Positions 23,319-32,733 of a DNA stretch of 64,000 nt are shown here, piece by piece (within the stretch, counting starts at the first letter, position 1; each line of letters begins with the position of its first letter). The stretch is from the NCBI RefSeq assembly GCF_014656415.1, contig NZ_BNCJ01000011.1, positions 62,001 to 126,000 of the forward strand. Reading direction: 5' to 3'. A model generated the notes under the pieces. That model had not been told where the DNA came from. It made no database searches and worked only from the letters and a program-made list of their open reading frames with translations. The DNA is from Seohaeicola zhoushanensis (lineage in GTDB: Bacteria; Pseudomonadota; Alphaproteobacteria; Rhodobacterales; Rhodobacteraceae). A program made the position numbers and the translations under genes.

Positions 23319-25559
23319 ATGTCCCGTATCGGCAAGATCGCCCGCCGCACTTTCCTCGTCGGCTCCGCCGCCATCGCCGGCGGTGTCGCCTTCGGCGTCT
23401 ACTATGCCAACAAGGGCATGACCAACCCGTTGCAGCACGCCAAGGGCGAAACCACGCTGAACCCCTATGTCCTGATCGACGCTCAAGGGGTCACCCTGAT
23501 CGCGCCGCGCGCCGAGATGGGCCAGGGCACCCGCACCACCCTCGCCGCGCTGGTGGCCGAGGAGCTGGACGTCGCCTGGGAGGATATCCGCGTCATCCAC
23601 GGCCCGCCGGGCCAAGCCTACTACAACCACGCCATGTTCGGTGGAATCCTGCCGGTCGCCGAATACAAGAAGGGCCCCGTCGCAGAACATCTGGGCCAGA
23701 TGGCCGGCTATCTCGGCAAGGCGCTGCAGACCCAGATCACCGGCGGCAGCTCCAGCATGGCCGACGCCTTCGAGAAGATGCGCCACGCCGGCGCCACCGC
23801 CCGCGAGACGCTGAAGCTCGCTGCCGCCAAGCGGTTCGATCTGAACGCAAGCGACCTCCGGACCGAGAACGGCACTGTCATCGCCCCGGACGGCCGCAGC
23901 CTGACCTATGTCGAACTCGCCCCCGCCGCCGCCGAAATCGCCCCGCCCGATGTCGACCTGCGCCCGGCGACCGAGTGGAAATACCTCGGCAAGTCCATGC
24001 CCCGCGTCGATATGGTCGAGAAGTCGACCGGCACCGCCACATTCGGCATCGACGTGCGGCCCGAGGGGCTGGTCTATGCCGCGCTGCGCATAAACCCGCA
24101 TTTCGGCGGCGGCATGACGGGCTTTGACGACACCGAAGCCCGCAAGATGCCGGGCGTGCAGAAAATCATCCACTTCGGCACCGGCATCGCCGTTGTCGCC
24201 AGCAACACATGGCTCGCCATGAAGGCCGCGGAAGCGGTCGAAATTGACTGGGAGACCAGCCCGCACCCAGCCACGCAGGAAGCGATCTTCGCCAGCATCC
24301 GCACCGCCCTCGACGGCGCGCCCAACTCGACCCTGCGGGATGACGGCGACGCCGGCACGGTTCCCGAAGGTGCCAGCCTGGTCGAGGCCGAATACAGCCT
24401 GCCCTACCTCGCCCATGCGGCGATGGAGCCGATGAACGCCACCGCGCTCTATACCGGTGACGAGCTGATCCTGTGGAGCGGCAACCAGGCGCCGATCCTG
24501 CACCGCAAGCACTGCGCCGAGGCGGTCGGGCTCGCCCCCGAGGCGGTGACCGTTCATACCACCTACATGGGCGGCGGTTTCGGACGGCGGGGCGAGTATG
24601 ACTACTCCGTCTATGCCGCCCGCGTCGCGAAGGAGATGAAGGGCACCCCCGTCCAGCTCACCTGGAGCCGCGAAGAGGACATGACCCATGACTTCTACCG
24701 CCCCGGCGGCCTTGGCCGCTTCCGTGGCGCCGTGAAGGACGGCAAGGCGGTGCTGCTCGACGGCCGGATCGCGGCGCAGTCCTGCCTGCGCCAGGCCGGT
24801 GCGCGCATGATGGGCTTCGAATCCGGCGGCCCCGACAAGGCCCTGGTCGAGGGCGCCTTCGACCAGCCCTACCGCATCCCCAACCACCGCATTACCGGCC
24901 ACATCGCCGAACTGACCCTGCCGGTCGGCTTCTGGCGCTCGGTCGGCGCCTCGCTCACCGCCTTCATGTATGACAGCTTCATCGACGAGATGGCCCATGC
25001 CGCCGGCGCCGATCCGCTGGATTTCCGCTACCAGATGATGAAGGACGAACACGCCCCCTCGGCCGCCTGCCTTGCCGCCGTGCGCGAGATGTCGGGCTGG
25101 ACTGGCAAGACGCCCGAGGGTATCGGCCGCGGCGTCGGCTTCTGCCACAGTTTCGGCACACCGGTGGCCCAGGTGATCGAGGTGGAGCAGACCGCCGGCG
25201 GCATCCGCATCTCCAAGGCCTGGATCGCTTGCGACCCCGGCATCGTGCTCGACCCCTCGATTGTCGAGGCGCAGATGATCGGCGGCATGATCTACGGCCT
25301 CTCGGCCGCCGCCTTCGGCGAGATCACCTTCACCAATGGCGCCGCAGACCAGCAGAACTTCCCCGACTACGACGCGATCCGGATGCACACCGCGCCGAAG
25401 ACAGAAGTGCGCGTCCTCACCGCGAACCCGCGCCTCAGCGGCGTCGGCGAACCAGGCACCCCGCCGGCAATGCCGGCGCTGGGCAATGCGCTGTTCGACC
25501 TCACCGGACAGCGCGCGCGTGCCCTGCCGCTCAACAAGAGCTTCGACCTGATCGTCTGA
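23319..25559 (+). CDS. Molybdenum hydroxylase large subunit (IorB-like), Tat-exported
   Basis: This 746-residue molybdopterin-binding subunit begins with a twin-arginine signal (IARRTFLVGSAAIAGG), so the complex is probably carried folded to the periplasm with IorA hitchhiking. Cofactor motifs include GQGTRTTLAALVAEEL, GGGFGRRGEYDY and, near the C-terminus, GVGEPGTPPAMPA with the conserved catalytic Glu of the family. The single-subunit length without a fused FAD domain suits Ior/aldehyde-oxidase-type enzymes that use a membrane or cytochrome acceptor. Substrate could be an N-heteroaromatic or an aldehyde; the sequence alone does not decide. A clear terminator hairpin follows. Confidence 0.9.
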   Translation: MSRIGKIARRTFLVGSAAIAGGVAFGVYYANKGMTNPLQHAKGETTLNPYVLIDAQGVTLIAPRAEMGQGTRTTLAALVAEELDVAWEDIRVIHGPPGQAYYNHAMFGGILPVAEYKKGPVAEHLGQMAGYLGKALQTQITGGSSSMADAFEKMRHAGATARETLKLAAAKRFDLNASDLRTENGTVIAPDGRSLTYVELAPAAAEIAPPDVDLRPATEWKYLGKSMPRVDMVEKSTGTATFGIDVRPEGLVYAALRINPHFGGGMTGFDDTEARKMPGVQKIIHFGTGIAVVASNTWLAMKAAEAVEIDWETSPHPATQEAIFASIRTALDGAPNSTLRDDGDAGTVPEGASLVEAEYSLPYLAHAAMEPMNATALYTGDELILWSGNQAPILHRKHCAEAVGLAPEAVTVHTTYMGGGFGRRGEYDYSVYAARVAKEMKGTPVQLTWSREEDMTHDFYRPGGLGRFRGAVKDGKAVLLDGRIAAQSCLRQAGARMMGFESGGPDKALVEGAFDQPYRIPNHRITGHIAELTLPVGFWRSVGASLTAFMYDSFIDEMAHAAGADPLDFRYQMMKDEHAPSAACLAAVREMSGWTGKTPEGIGRGVGFCHSFGTPVAQVIEVEQTAGGIRISKAWIACDPGIVLDPSIVEAQMIGGMIYGLSAAAFGEITFTNGAADQQNFPDYDAIRMHTAPKTEVRVLTANPRLSGVGEPGTPPAMPALGNALFDLTGQRARALPLNKSFDLIV

Positions 25560-25579
25560 CTCCAGGTACTTTGCCCCAC

Positions 25580-25618
25580 AGAAGCCAGAGGCGCAGCGCC
25601 CCTGGCTTCTCTTCTTCA
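25580..25618 (+). terminator. Intrinsic terminator after iorAB
   Basis: A long stem, AGAAGCCAG paired with CTGGCTTCT and continuing as GGCGC/GCGCC around a single A, is followed by CTTCTTCAT. It has one A-C mismatch and starts 20 bases after the stop codon. Confidence 0.75.
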
Positions 25619-25634
25619 TAAATATCTCCGGGGG

Positions 25635-25664
25635 GCCGCCGGAGGCGGCGGGGGCAGCGCCCCC
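25635..25664 (-). terminator. GC-rich hairpins downstream of HemG-like gene
   Basis: Two short perfect hairpins, GCCGCC-GGA-GGCGGC (25635-25649) and GGGGGC-AGC-GCCCCC (25650-25664), lie 8 to 37 bases past the stop of the minus-strand gene. They follow ATAAATATCTCC, an intergenic motif I associate with Rhodobacterales. No U-run is present. Confidence 0.45.
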
Positions 25665-25671
25665 TCCCGCT

Positions 25672-26202
25672 TCAGGCCTGCCCCGCCCAGTCCCTCAGAA
25701 GCGCCGAAAGCGCCGCCCAGTCGGTATATTCCCGATCCTCGTGCGGATCGACCGCCTGCCCCTTCTGCATCGCGATATAGCGCATCGCGAGACTGCGGAA
25801 GAAATCGTAGCCGGTGAAGGTGAAGGCCCCGGCGATGTGATGGACCGCGCTGGGAGTCCAGCCGGTTTCTTGCGCGAAGGCCTTGGCAATTCGGTCCAGG
25901 TCGGCCCTTTCCTCGGCATCCTCGCCCGCCGCCGAAAGCGAGACCTGCAGCATCAGGGTCGGCATGTGGTTCATCGGCCCGGCATGGGCCCTGGCAAGTT
26001 CGACCAGGCTTTTCTGCAGATGACCCAGATGCACCGAGCCAGCCAGGATCGCCCGGTCGAACCGAGCCAGGTCCAGCGGTTCGGCCTCCTCCGCCGAAGC
26101 CAGTTCGACCGTGTGGCCAAGCGCAAAGAGCCCGTCGGCACAAAACCGGGCGATCTTGCGCGTCTGCCCGTCGGTGGTGGCATAGAGAACGAGAATCTTC
26201 AT
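25672..26202 (-). CDS. Flavodoxin-domain protein, HemG-type protoporphyrinogen oxidase-like
   Basis: This 176-residue protein has an FMN-binding flavodoxin fold with the phosphate loop YATTDGQT at the N-terminus. Length and the segment YDFFRSLAMRYIAMQKGQ near the C-terminus match HemG, which oxidises protoporphyrinogen IX to protoporphyrin IX using quinones. The start MKILVLYATT at 26202 was chosen because the flavodoxin fold begins there; an upstream in-frame start would add unrelated residues. It is downstream of the glutamine-amidotransferase-like gene on the same strand. HemG-like function is inferred; a general flavodoxin-like oxidoreductase is the alternative. Confidence 0.75.
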   Translation of the reverse strand: MKILVLYATTDGQTRKIARFCADGLFALGHTVELASAEEAEPLDLARFDRAILAGSVHLGHLQKSLVELARAHAGPMNHMPTLMLQVSLSAAGEDAEERADLDRIAKAFAQETGWTPSAVHHIAGAFTFTGYDFFRSLAMRYIAMQKGQAVDPHEDREYTDWAALSALLRDWAGQA

Positions 26203-26264
26203 GGCGGATACCCCCTTCAGGAACAGTCCTGCCACAGGTCAGCCCTGCTCCGCCTTGCGCCGGA

Positions 26265-27044
26265 TCAACCCGCCATCTGCAACGGATAGGCCTTTCGGCC
26301 GCCCGCCCAGGCCCGGCAGGCCTCGCCAAAGGCAGTGAACAGCGGGCGCGAGACCGGATCGTCGGCCGCATTCCACTCGGGGTGCCACTGAACCGAAAGA
26401 GTGAAGCCCGGCGCATCACGGACATAGATCGCCTCGGGCGTCCCATCGGGCGCATAGCCGTCGATCACCACCCGGCTGCCCGGTGCCTTGATCCCCTGCC
26501 CGTGCAGCGTGTTGGTCATCACCCGCGCCGACCCGAAGAGCCGCGCGAAGGGCCCGCCCTCGGTCAGCGTCACCTCGTGGCGCAGCGCGAATTTCTCTTC
26601 CATCGTGCCGTCGGGAGGCATCCGATGGTTGTTGCGCCCCGGCAGGTCGCGGATCTCGGGGTAAAGCGTGCCGCCCATGGCGACGTTCACTTCCTGGAAG
26701 CCTCGGCAGATGCCGAGAAAGGGTTGGCCACGTTCGACACAGGCCCGCACCAGCGGCAGCACGATAGCATCGCGCGCGCGGTCGAAGGCACCGTGCGCTG
26801 CCGTCGCCTCCTCGCCATATTCCTCGGGGTGGACGTTCGGCCGCCCGCCGGTCAGCACGAATCCGTCACAGGAATCGAGCAACTCGTCGACCGAGAGCAG
26901 GCCAGGGTCAGCCGGGATCAGCAGCGGCACGCAATCCGAGACCTTGGACACCGCCCGCGAGTTCATCTGACCCCCGGCATGGACCGGGTACTGATCGTTG
27001 ATCAGGTGAACGTTACCGATGATACCGACGACCGGGCGCGTCAT
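26265..27044 (-). CDS. Class I glutamine amidotransferase-like hydrolase (gamma-glutamyl-GABA hydrolase family)
   Basis: This 259-residue protein of the peptidase C26/PuuD family cleaves gamma-glutamyl bonds. The catalytic triad is visible: Cys in FLGICRGFQE, His and Glu in VQWHPEWN. The oxyanion region VLTGGRPNVHPEEYG is typical of PuuD-like enzymes that act on gamma-glutamyl-GABA in putrescine catabolism. No other puu gene is nearby, so the physiological substrate is open. It lies between the GlcG-like and HemG-like genes on the same strand with gaps of about 115 and 62 bases. Confidence 0.85.
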   Translation of the reverse strand: MTRPVVGIIGNVHLINDQYPVHAGGQMNSRAVSKVSDCVPLLIPADPGLLSVDELLDSCDGFVLTGGRPNVHPEEYGEEATAAHGAFDRARDAIVLPLVRACVERGQPFLGICRGFQEVNVAMGGTLYPEIRDLPGRNNHRMPPDGTMEEKFALRHEVTLTEGGPFARLFGSARVMTNTLHGQGIKAPGSRVVIDGYAPDGTPEAIYVRDAPGFTLSVQWHPEWNAADDPVSRPLFTAFGEACRAWAGGRKAYPLQMAG

Positions 27045-27159
27045 TCAGAGGCCTTCCGCAATCATGTTACCGCGAAAGTATAACGCTGCGACCGGGACCG
27101 CAACAAGGCGCAGGGCGCATATATGCAGAGGCGCCCCGTCCCGGCCGCACAATAATTGG

Positions 27160-27585
27160 TCAGGCTTCTCCGACAAAACCGGCCGCATCGATACCTGCCA
27201 GCGCCGCCACGGCATCGTTCTCGGAGCTGTCGCCGGTCACGCCCACCGCCCCGATCACTGCGCCATCCTTGCCGCGGACCAGCACGCCACCCGGCACCGG
27301 CACGAACCGGCCACCGAAAAGCCCGTTCATCGCACCGACGAAATAGGCCTGAGCCTCGGCGCGGTCACGCTGCGCCGAGCCGGTCATGCCCAGCATGACG
27401 CAGCCATAGGCTTTGCCGAGGGCGACATCGAACCGTCCGGGCGATGCCCCGTCCGAGCGTTCGAAGGCGATGACATGTCCGCCTGCATCCACGACCACCA
27501 CCGAGAGCGGTTTCATCTCGGCCGCAGCGCCCGCTTCCAGCGCCTTGCGGATGATGATCCGCGCCTTTTTCAGGGAAATATTCAT
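27160..27585 (-). CDS. GlcG/HbpS-family protein
   Basis: The 141-residue product belongs to the GlcG/HbpS (DUF336) family, whose members occur in glycolate operons and, in Streptomyces HbpS, bind haem. Family features are the N-terminal helix followed by SVVVVDAGGHVIAFERSDGA, the motif LGKAYGCVML, and VPGGVLVRGKDGAVIGAVGVTG. It starts 29 bases after the malate synthase G stop, the same association as E. coli glcG with glcB. That supports a role in glyoxylate/glycolate metabolism, although the molecular activity of GlcG is not established. There is no signal peptide. Confidence 0.85.
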   Translation of the reverse strand: MNISLKKARIIIRKALEAGAAAEMKPLSVVVVDAGGHVIAFERSDGASPGRFDVALGKAYGCVMLGMTGSAQRDRAEAQAYFVGAMNGLFGGRFVPVPGGVLVRGKDGAVIGAVGVTGDSSENDAVAALAGIDAAGFVGEA

Positions 27586-27614
27586 ACGTCTAACCTGTCC
27601 TGATGGGGGAAGCT

Positions 27615-29750
27615 TCAGCTCGCCTTGAGTTCCAGCCGCCGGGCGTGAAGCACCGGCTCGGTATAGCCCGAAGGCTGGACCCGGCCCTTGAACACCAGGT
27701 CGCAGGCTGCCTTGAAGGCGATGCTATCATAGCCCGGCGCCATCGGCCGATACAGCGGATCGCCGGCGTTCTGGCGGTCCACCACCTCGGCCATCTTCTG
27801 CATCGCGGCCATCACCTGGGCCTCGCTTACCACGCCGTGGTGTAACCAGTTGGCCAGCGCCTGCGAGGAGATGCGGCAGGTCGCGCGGTCTTCCATCAGG
27901 CCGACATCGTGGATGTCGGGCACCTTGGAACAGCCGACTCCTTGGTCGATCCAGCGGACGACGTAGCCGAGGATGCCCTGCGCGTTGTTCTCGATCTCCT
28001 GCGCGATCTCGCTGTCCGACAGGTTGCGGCCGGTCATCACCGGGATGGTCAGCAGCGCATCCAGCGTCCCGCGCGGTCCGCCGGCGCGGATCTCGTCCTG
28101 GCGCGCGAAGACATTGACCTGGTGGTAATGCGTCGCGTGCAGCGTCGCGGCCGTCGGCGACGGCACCCAGGCGCAATTGGCCCCGGCCTTCGGGTGGCCG
28201 ATCTTGGCCGCCAGCATCTCGGCCATGCGGTCGGGCATCGCCCACATCCCCTTGCCGATCTGCGCGCGCCCCTGCAGCCCGCAGGCCAGGCCGATGTCGA
28301 CGTTGCGGTCCTCGTAGGACAGGATCCAGGGCGTGGTCTTCATCTCGCCCTTGGGCAGCATCGCGCCCGCTTCCATCGAGGTGTGGATCTCGTCGCCGGT
28401 CCGGTCGAGAAAGCCGGTGTTGATGAAAGCCACCCGCGATTTGGCCGCGCGGATGCATTCCTTGAGGTTGGCCGACGTGCGGCGCTCCTCGTCCATGATC
28501 CCGAGCTTCACGGTATTGCGCGGCAGGCCGAGAATATCCTCAACCATGTCAAAGATCTCGACGGCGAACTTCACCTCGTCCGGGCCGTGCATCTTCGGCT
28601 TGACCACATAGACCGAGCCATGCACCGAGTTGCGCCGGGCCTTGAGGTCGTGCATCGCGATCATGGCGGTCACGAGCGCATCCATAAGGCCCTCGCCGAT
28701 CTCGCGCCCCTCGGCGTCGAGCACGGCCGGGTTGGTCATAAGGTGGCCGACATTGCGCACCAGCATCAGCGAACGGCCCTTGACCGTCAGTTCACTGCCA
28801 TCCGGCGCGGTATAGGTCCGGTCGGGGTTCATCTTGCGGGTAACAGTCTTGCCGCCCTTGTCGAAGCTCTCGACCAGATCGCCCTTCATCAGTCCCAGCC
28901 AGTTGGCATAGGCGCCGACCTTGTCGTCGGCGTCGACACAGGCCACGGAATCCTCGCAGTCCATGATCGTGGACATGGCCGATTCCAGCCAGATATCCGA
29001 GATCGCGGCCTTGTCGCCCGACCCGATCTGCGAGGTCGGATCGACCTGAACTTCGATCTTCAAGCCATTGTTCTGGAGCAGGAGATTGAACTTGCCCTCG
29101 GCCACTTCGCGCGACCCGACAAATTGCATCGGATCCCGCAGCGCGCCGCCGTCCACGAACAGGACACCGTCGCGCACTTCAAGCGAAGCAATATCCGCCC
29201 ACCCCCCCCGTGCCAGCGGCACCGTCTTGTCGAGGAAGTCACGCCCCCAGGCGATCACCCGCGCTCCGCGCGCCGGATCATAGCCCCCACCCTTGGGCAG
29301 ATCGCCCAGGGCGTCGGTCCCGTAGAGCGCATCATAAAGCGAGCCCCACCGCGCATTCGCCGCGTTCAGGGCAAAGCGGGCGTTGGTGATCGGAACCACC
29401 AGTTGCGGCCCCGCAATCGCGGCGATCTCGGGGTCGACGCCTGCAGTCTCGATCGAGAAATCCGGGCCCTCCGGCAGCAGGTAGCCGATTTCCCGAAGGA
29501 ACGCCGTGTAAGCCGCCGCGTCATGCGGCTGGCCGCGATGCGCCTTGTGCCAATCGTCGATCTGGGTCTGGATCTTTTCGCGCACCGCCAACAACGCGCG
29601 GTTCTTCGGCCCAAGCTCGTTCACCATCCGCGCCATGCCGGCCCAGAAGCGGTCCGGTTCCACGCCGGTTCCCGGCAGGGCCTTGCCTTCGATGAAATCG
29701 ACCAGTTCCTGCGCGACCTGAAGGCCATGCTTGTTTTGCCGAGCGCCCAT
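27615..29750 (-). CDS. glcB: Malate synthase G
   Basis: It condenses glyoxylate with acetyl-CoA to malate in the cytosol. The 711-residue length is typical of the G isoform. Recognisable regions are the [20 protein letters not shown]-type N-terminal segment, [17 protein letters not shown], the core [10 protein letters not shown]-like stretch (seen as [12 protein letters not shown]), [14 protein letters not shown] and the C-terminal [18 protein letters not shown]. The ATG at 29750 follows GGGAG by 5 bases and begins the family-like sequence; an in-frame start 66 bases upstream adds unrelated residues. GlcG follows in the same unit. Glycolate oxidase genes are not in the window. Confidence 0.95.
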   Translation of the reverse strand: MGARQNKHGLQVAQELVDFIEGKALPGTGVEPDRFWAGMARMVNELGPKNRALLAVREKIQTQIDDWHKAHRGQPHDAAAYTAFLREIGYLLPEGPDFSIETAGVDPEIAAIAGPQLVVPITNARFALNAANARWGSLYDALYGTDALGDLPKGGGYDPARGARVIAWGRDFLDKTVPLARGGWADIASLEVRDGVLFVDGGALRDPMQFVGSREVAEGKFNLLLQNNGLKIEVQVDPTSQIGSGDKAAISDIWLESAMSTIMDCEDSVACVDADDKVGAYANWLGLMKGDLVESFDKGGKTVTRKMNPDRTYTAPDGSELTVKGRSLMLVRNVGHLMTNPAVLDAEGREIGEGLMDALVTAMIAMHDLKARRNSVHGSVYVVKPKMHGPDEVKFAVEIFDMVEDILGLPRNTVKLGIMDEERRTSANLKECIRAAKSRVAFINTGFLDRTGDEIHTSMEAGAMLPKGEMKTTPWILSYEDRNVDIGLACGLQGRAQIGKGMWAMPDRMAEMLAAKIGHPKAGANCAWVPSPTAATLHATHYHQVNVFARQDEIRAGGPRGTLDALLTIPVMTGRNLSDSEIAQEIENNAQGILGYVVRWIDQGVGCSKVPDIHDVGLMEDRATCRISSQALANWLHHGVVSEAQVMAAMQKMAEVVDRQNAGDPLYRPMAPGYDSIAFKAACDLVFKGRVQPSGYTEPVLHARRLELKAS

Positions 29751-29885
29751 CCCTACTCCCTCGATGCAATGCGTCTTTGGTTCCTGAGTAGAGCGAAAGT
29801 TTCCTATAGGCAACAAGAGCGGTCGATGCCCCCCGGCACCTCGGGCCGGGAACGCTCAGTTCGAGGGCGCGGTTTGCCCCGTGTT

Positions 29886-30071
29886 TTAAGGCATTGTCTG
29901 TTCGCCCTGCATCAGCGGGCCGCCGGTTTCTTCGGAGTCCGGCGAAACAGCATAAAACAGCAACCACCCAATGAAGAGGACGGCCACAACGGCAAGGGAC
30001 CCCCAGATTCCGATCAGCGGCGCACGGTGGCGTTTCTTCTGGCGTTCGATATTGGTGTCAGGCGCAGACAT
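29886..30071 (-). CDS. Small single-pass membrane protein of unknown function
   Basis: This 61-residue protein has a basic N-terminus (NIERQKKRHRAP), one TM helix (IGIWGSLAVVAVLFIGWLLFY, about residues 20-42) and an acidic tail. The positive-inside rule predicts the N-terminus in the cytosol and the tail in the periplasm. Its reality is supported by a strong ribosome site, AGAGGAG, 6 bases before the ATG, and by the coherent topology. I do not recognise the family. It lies between malate synthase G and the divergent aminopeptidase N gene. Confidence 0.65.
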   Translation of the reverse strand: MSAPDTNIERQKKRHRAPLIGIWGSLAVVAVLFIGWLLFYAVSPDSEETGGPLMQGEQTMP

Positions 30072-30179
30072 GCGTATCTCCTCTTTCTGCGAGCGGGTGG
30101 TTGCGGCACCACCCTCGGAGACTTAACAAAGCGATAGCCGCCCGGGTTTCCCCGCTGGCGCAAACGTGAGGAAGTTCGC

Positions 30180-32732
30180 ATGAAAGACGCCGCGCCCACG
30201 ACGGTCTATCTCAAGGATTACACGCCCTTCGGTTTCACGCTCGAGTCGGTCCACCTGACCTTTGACCTTGCGCCCGAGACCACGCGCGTCAAAAGCCGGG
30301 TCCTGTTCCGCCCCGACCTCTCGGCGCCCGGGCGCAAGTTCTTCCTGCACGGTGAACAGCTCAAGCTCCTCTCGGCCGCCATCGACGGCAAGCCGGTGAC
30401 GCCCGTGATCACCCCCGAGGGGCTGACCTGCCAGGTGCCCGACAAACCCTTTGAATGGACCTGCGAAGTCGAGATCGCGCCGGCGAAAAACACAGCTCTG
30501 GAAGGGCTTTACATGTCGAACGGCATGTATTGCACCCAATGCGAGGCCGAGGGCTTCCGCAAGATCACCTATTACCCCGACCGCCCCGACGTGATGAGCA
30601 CCTTTACCGTGCGCATCAACGGCGACCTGCCGGTCCTGCTGTCCAACGGCAATGCCGAGGGCAAGGGTGACGACTGGGCCGAATGGCACGATCCCTGGCC
30701 GAAACCCTCCTATCTCTTCGCGCTGGTCGCGGGCGACCTCGTGGCGCACCCAGGCAGCTTCACCACCTGTTCGGGGCGCGAGGTCGAGCTGAACCTCTGG
30801 GTGCGCCCCGGCGACGAAGGCAAATGCGCCTTCGGCATGGAGGCCCTCAAGAAGTCGATGAAATGGGACGAAGAGGTATATGGCCGTGAATACGACCTCG
30901 ACATCTTCAACATCGTCGCGGTGGACGATTTCAACATGGGCGCGATGGAGAACAAGGGGCTGAACATCTTCAACTCCTCCGCCGTGCTCGCCTCGCCTGA
31001 AACCTCGACCGACATGAACTTCGAGCGCATCGAGGCGATCATCGCGCATGAGTATTTCCACAACTGGACCGGCAACCGCATCACCTGCCGCGACTGGTTC
31101 CAGCTCTGCCTGAAAGAGGGTCTGACCGTCTTCCGCGACAGCCAGTTCACCTCCGACATGCGCTCGGCCGCTGTCAAGCGGATCGGCGACGTGATCGACC
31201 TGCGCGCCCGCCAGTTCCCCGAGGACAACGGCCCCCTCGCCCACCCGGTGCGCCCCGAAAGCTTCCAGGAGATCAACAACTTCTACACCGCGACCGTCTA
31301 CGAAAAGGGCGCCGAGGTGATCGGGATGCTGAAACGGCTGGTGGGCGACGAAGCCTACGCCGAGGCGCTGGATCTCTACTTCGCGCGCCATGACGGGCAG
31401 GCCTGCACCATCGAGGACTGGCTGAAGGTCTTCGAGGATGTCACCGGTCGCGATCTGGGCCAGTTCAAGCGGTGGTATCAACAGGCCGGCACCCCGCGCC
31501 TCAAGGTCGAGGAAAGCTGGGAGGACGGCACCCTGCGCCTGACCTTCACCCAATCGACCCCACCCAGCGCAGCCACGCCCGCGCCGCTGCCGCAGGTGAT
31601 CCCGGTGGCAGTCGGCCTCATCGGCCCGAATGGCGACGAACTGCGCGAGACCGAAGTTCTGGAAATGACGAAGGCCACGCAGACCTTTGAATTCAGCGGC
31701 TTTCCGACCAGACCTCATGCCTCGATCCTGCGCGGCTTCTCGGCCCCGGTGATCCTAGAACGCGATCTGTCGACCGAAGAACGCGCCTTTTTCCTCGCCC
31801 ATGACACCGACCCCTTCTGCCGCTGGGAAGCGGGTCGCGCGCTGGCGCTCGACACGCTGAACGCGATGGCGCTGCGCGGGGCTGCACCGGATGCGCATTA
31901 CCTCGACGGAATGATCGCCGTCCTGCGCGACGACGCCCTTGACCCGGCCTATCGCGCGCTGATGCTGGGCCTGCCCGGCCAGTCGGAACTGGCCGCCGCC
32001 CAGGCCGAGGCGGGCCACACACCCGACCCGGACGCCATCTGGACCGCGTCCGAGACGTTGCGCCAGACACTTGCCACCCGTGCGGGGGACCTGCTGCCGA
32101 AGATCTATGCCGCCGCGCAGGTCGACGACCCCTACCAGCCCGACGCCGAACAATCCGGCAAACGCGCGCTCGCTGGTGCGGTGCTCAGCCTGATGTCGCG
32201 GCTCGACGGCGGCACCACGGCGTCCGTGCAATACGCCCGCGCCGACAACATGACGCTGAAGCTCTCGGCGCTTGCCTGCCTGCTGCGCGCAGGCAAGGGT
32301 GCGAATGATGTCGCGGCCTTCTACGAAGAATGGCGCGATGACCGGCTGGTGATCGACAAGTGGTTCATGCTGCAGGTGGCCGAAGCGCCGCCCGCCAAAG
32401 CAGTTGAAACCGTGAAGACCCTCGTGCAGCACCCGGATTTCAATTGGAAAAACCCCAACCGCTTCCGCGCAGTCCTGGGCGCCTTCACCGGCCATCACGC
32501 CGGCTTCCACCGCAAGGATGGCGCGGGCTACGAGCTGCTCGCCGACTGGCTCATCAAGCTCGACCCGGTGAACCCGCAGACCACCGCGCGAATGTGTTCG
32601 GCCTTCCAGACCTGGCGGCGCTACGATACCGACCGGCAGGCGCTGATCCGCGCCCAGCTCGACCGGATCGCCGCCACGCCGGGCCTCTCGCGCGATACCA
32701 CCGAGATGATCACCCGCATACAGGGAGCATGA
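30180..32732 (+). CDS. pepN: Aminopeptidase N
   Basis: This 850-residue zinc aminopeptidase of family M1 removes N-terminal residues from peptides in the cytosol. It has the substrate-recognition motif GAMENKGLNIFN and the zinc-binding HEYFHNWTGNR (HExxH-x18-E). The C-terminal half has the ERAP-like helical domain of proteobacterial PepN. Length is close to E. coli PepN (870). GAGGA lies about 8 bases before the ATG. The SDR gene starts two bases after its stop. It would complete breakdown of peptides brought in by the two Dpp-type importers, though it is a general housekeeping enzyme. Confidence 0.96.
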   Translation: MKDAAPTTVYLKDYTPFGFTLESVHLTFDLAPETTRVKSRVLFRPDLSAPGRKFFLHGEQLKLLSAAIDGKPVTPVITPEGLTCQVPDKPFEWTCEVEIAPAKNTALEGLYMSNGMYCTQCEAEGFRKITYYPDRPDVMSTFTVRINGDLPVLLSNGNAEGKGDDWAEWHDPWPKPSYLFALVAGDLVAHPGSFTTCSGREVELNLWVRPGDEGKCAFGMEALKKSMKWDEEVYGREYDLDIFNIVAVDDFNMGAMENKGLNIFNSSAVLASPETSTDMNFERIEAIIAHEYFHNWTGNRITCRDWFQLCLKEGLTVFRDSQFTSDMRSAAVKRIGDVIDLRARQFPEDNGPLAHPVRPESFQEINNFYTATVYEKGAEVIGMLKRLVGDEAYAEALDLYFARHDGQACTIEDWLKVFEDVTGRDLGQFKRWYQQAGTPRLKVEESWEDGTLRLTFTQSTPPSAATPAPLPQVIPVAVGLIGPNGDELRETEVLEMTKATQTFEFSGFPTRPHASILRGFSAPVILERDLSTEERAFFLAHDTDPFCRWEAGRALALDTLNAMALRGAAPDAHYLDGMIAVLRDDALDPAYRALMLGLPGQSELAAAQAEAGHTPDPDAIWTASETLRQTLATRAGDLLPKIYAAAQVDDPYQPDAEQSGKRALAGAVLSLMSRLDGGTTASVQYARADNMTLKLSALACLLRAGKGANDVAAFYEEWRDDRLVIDKWFMLQVAEAPPAKAVETVKTLVQHPDFNWKNPNRFRAVLGAFTGHHAGFHRKDGAGYELLADWLIKLDPVNPQTTARMCSAFQTWRRYDTDRQALIRAQLDRIAATPGLSRDTTEMITRIQGA

Positions 32733-32733
32733 C

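Noticed and set aside
22947-25619. A very long open frame on the minus strand opposite the molybdenum hydroxylase genes
   Set aside because: The plus strand has clear 2Fe-2S and molybdopterin motifs and a Tat signal; the opposite frame is a GC-rich shadow with no recognisable domain.
27909-30137. Long plus-strand open frame opposite malate synthase G
   Set aside because: Composition is typical of antisense frames in GC-rich DNA, and it runs across intergenic DNA into another gene's control region.
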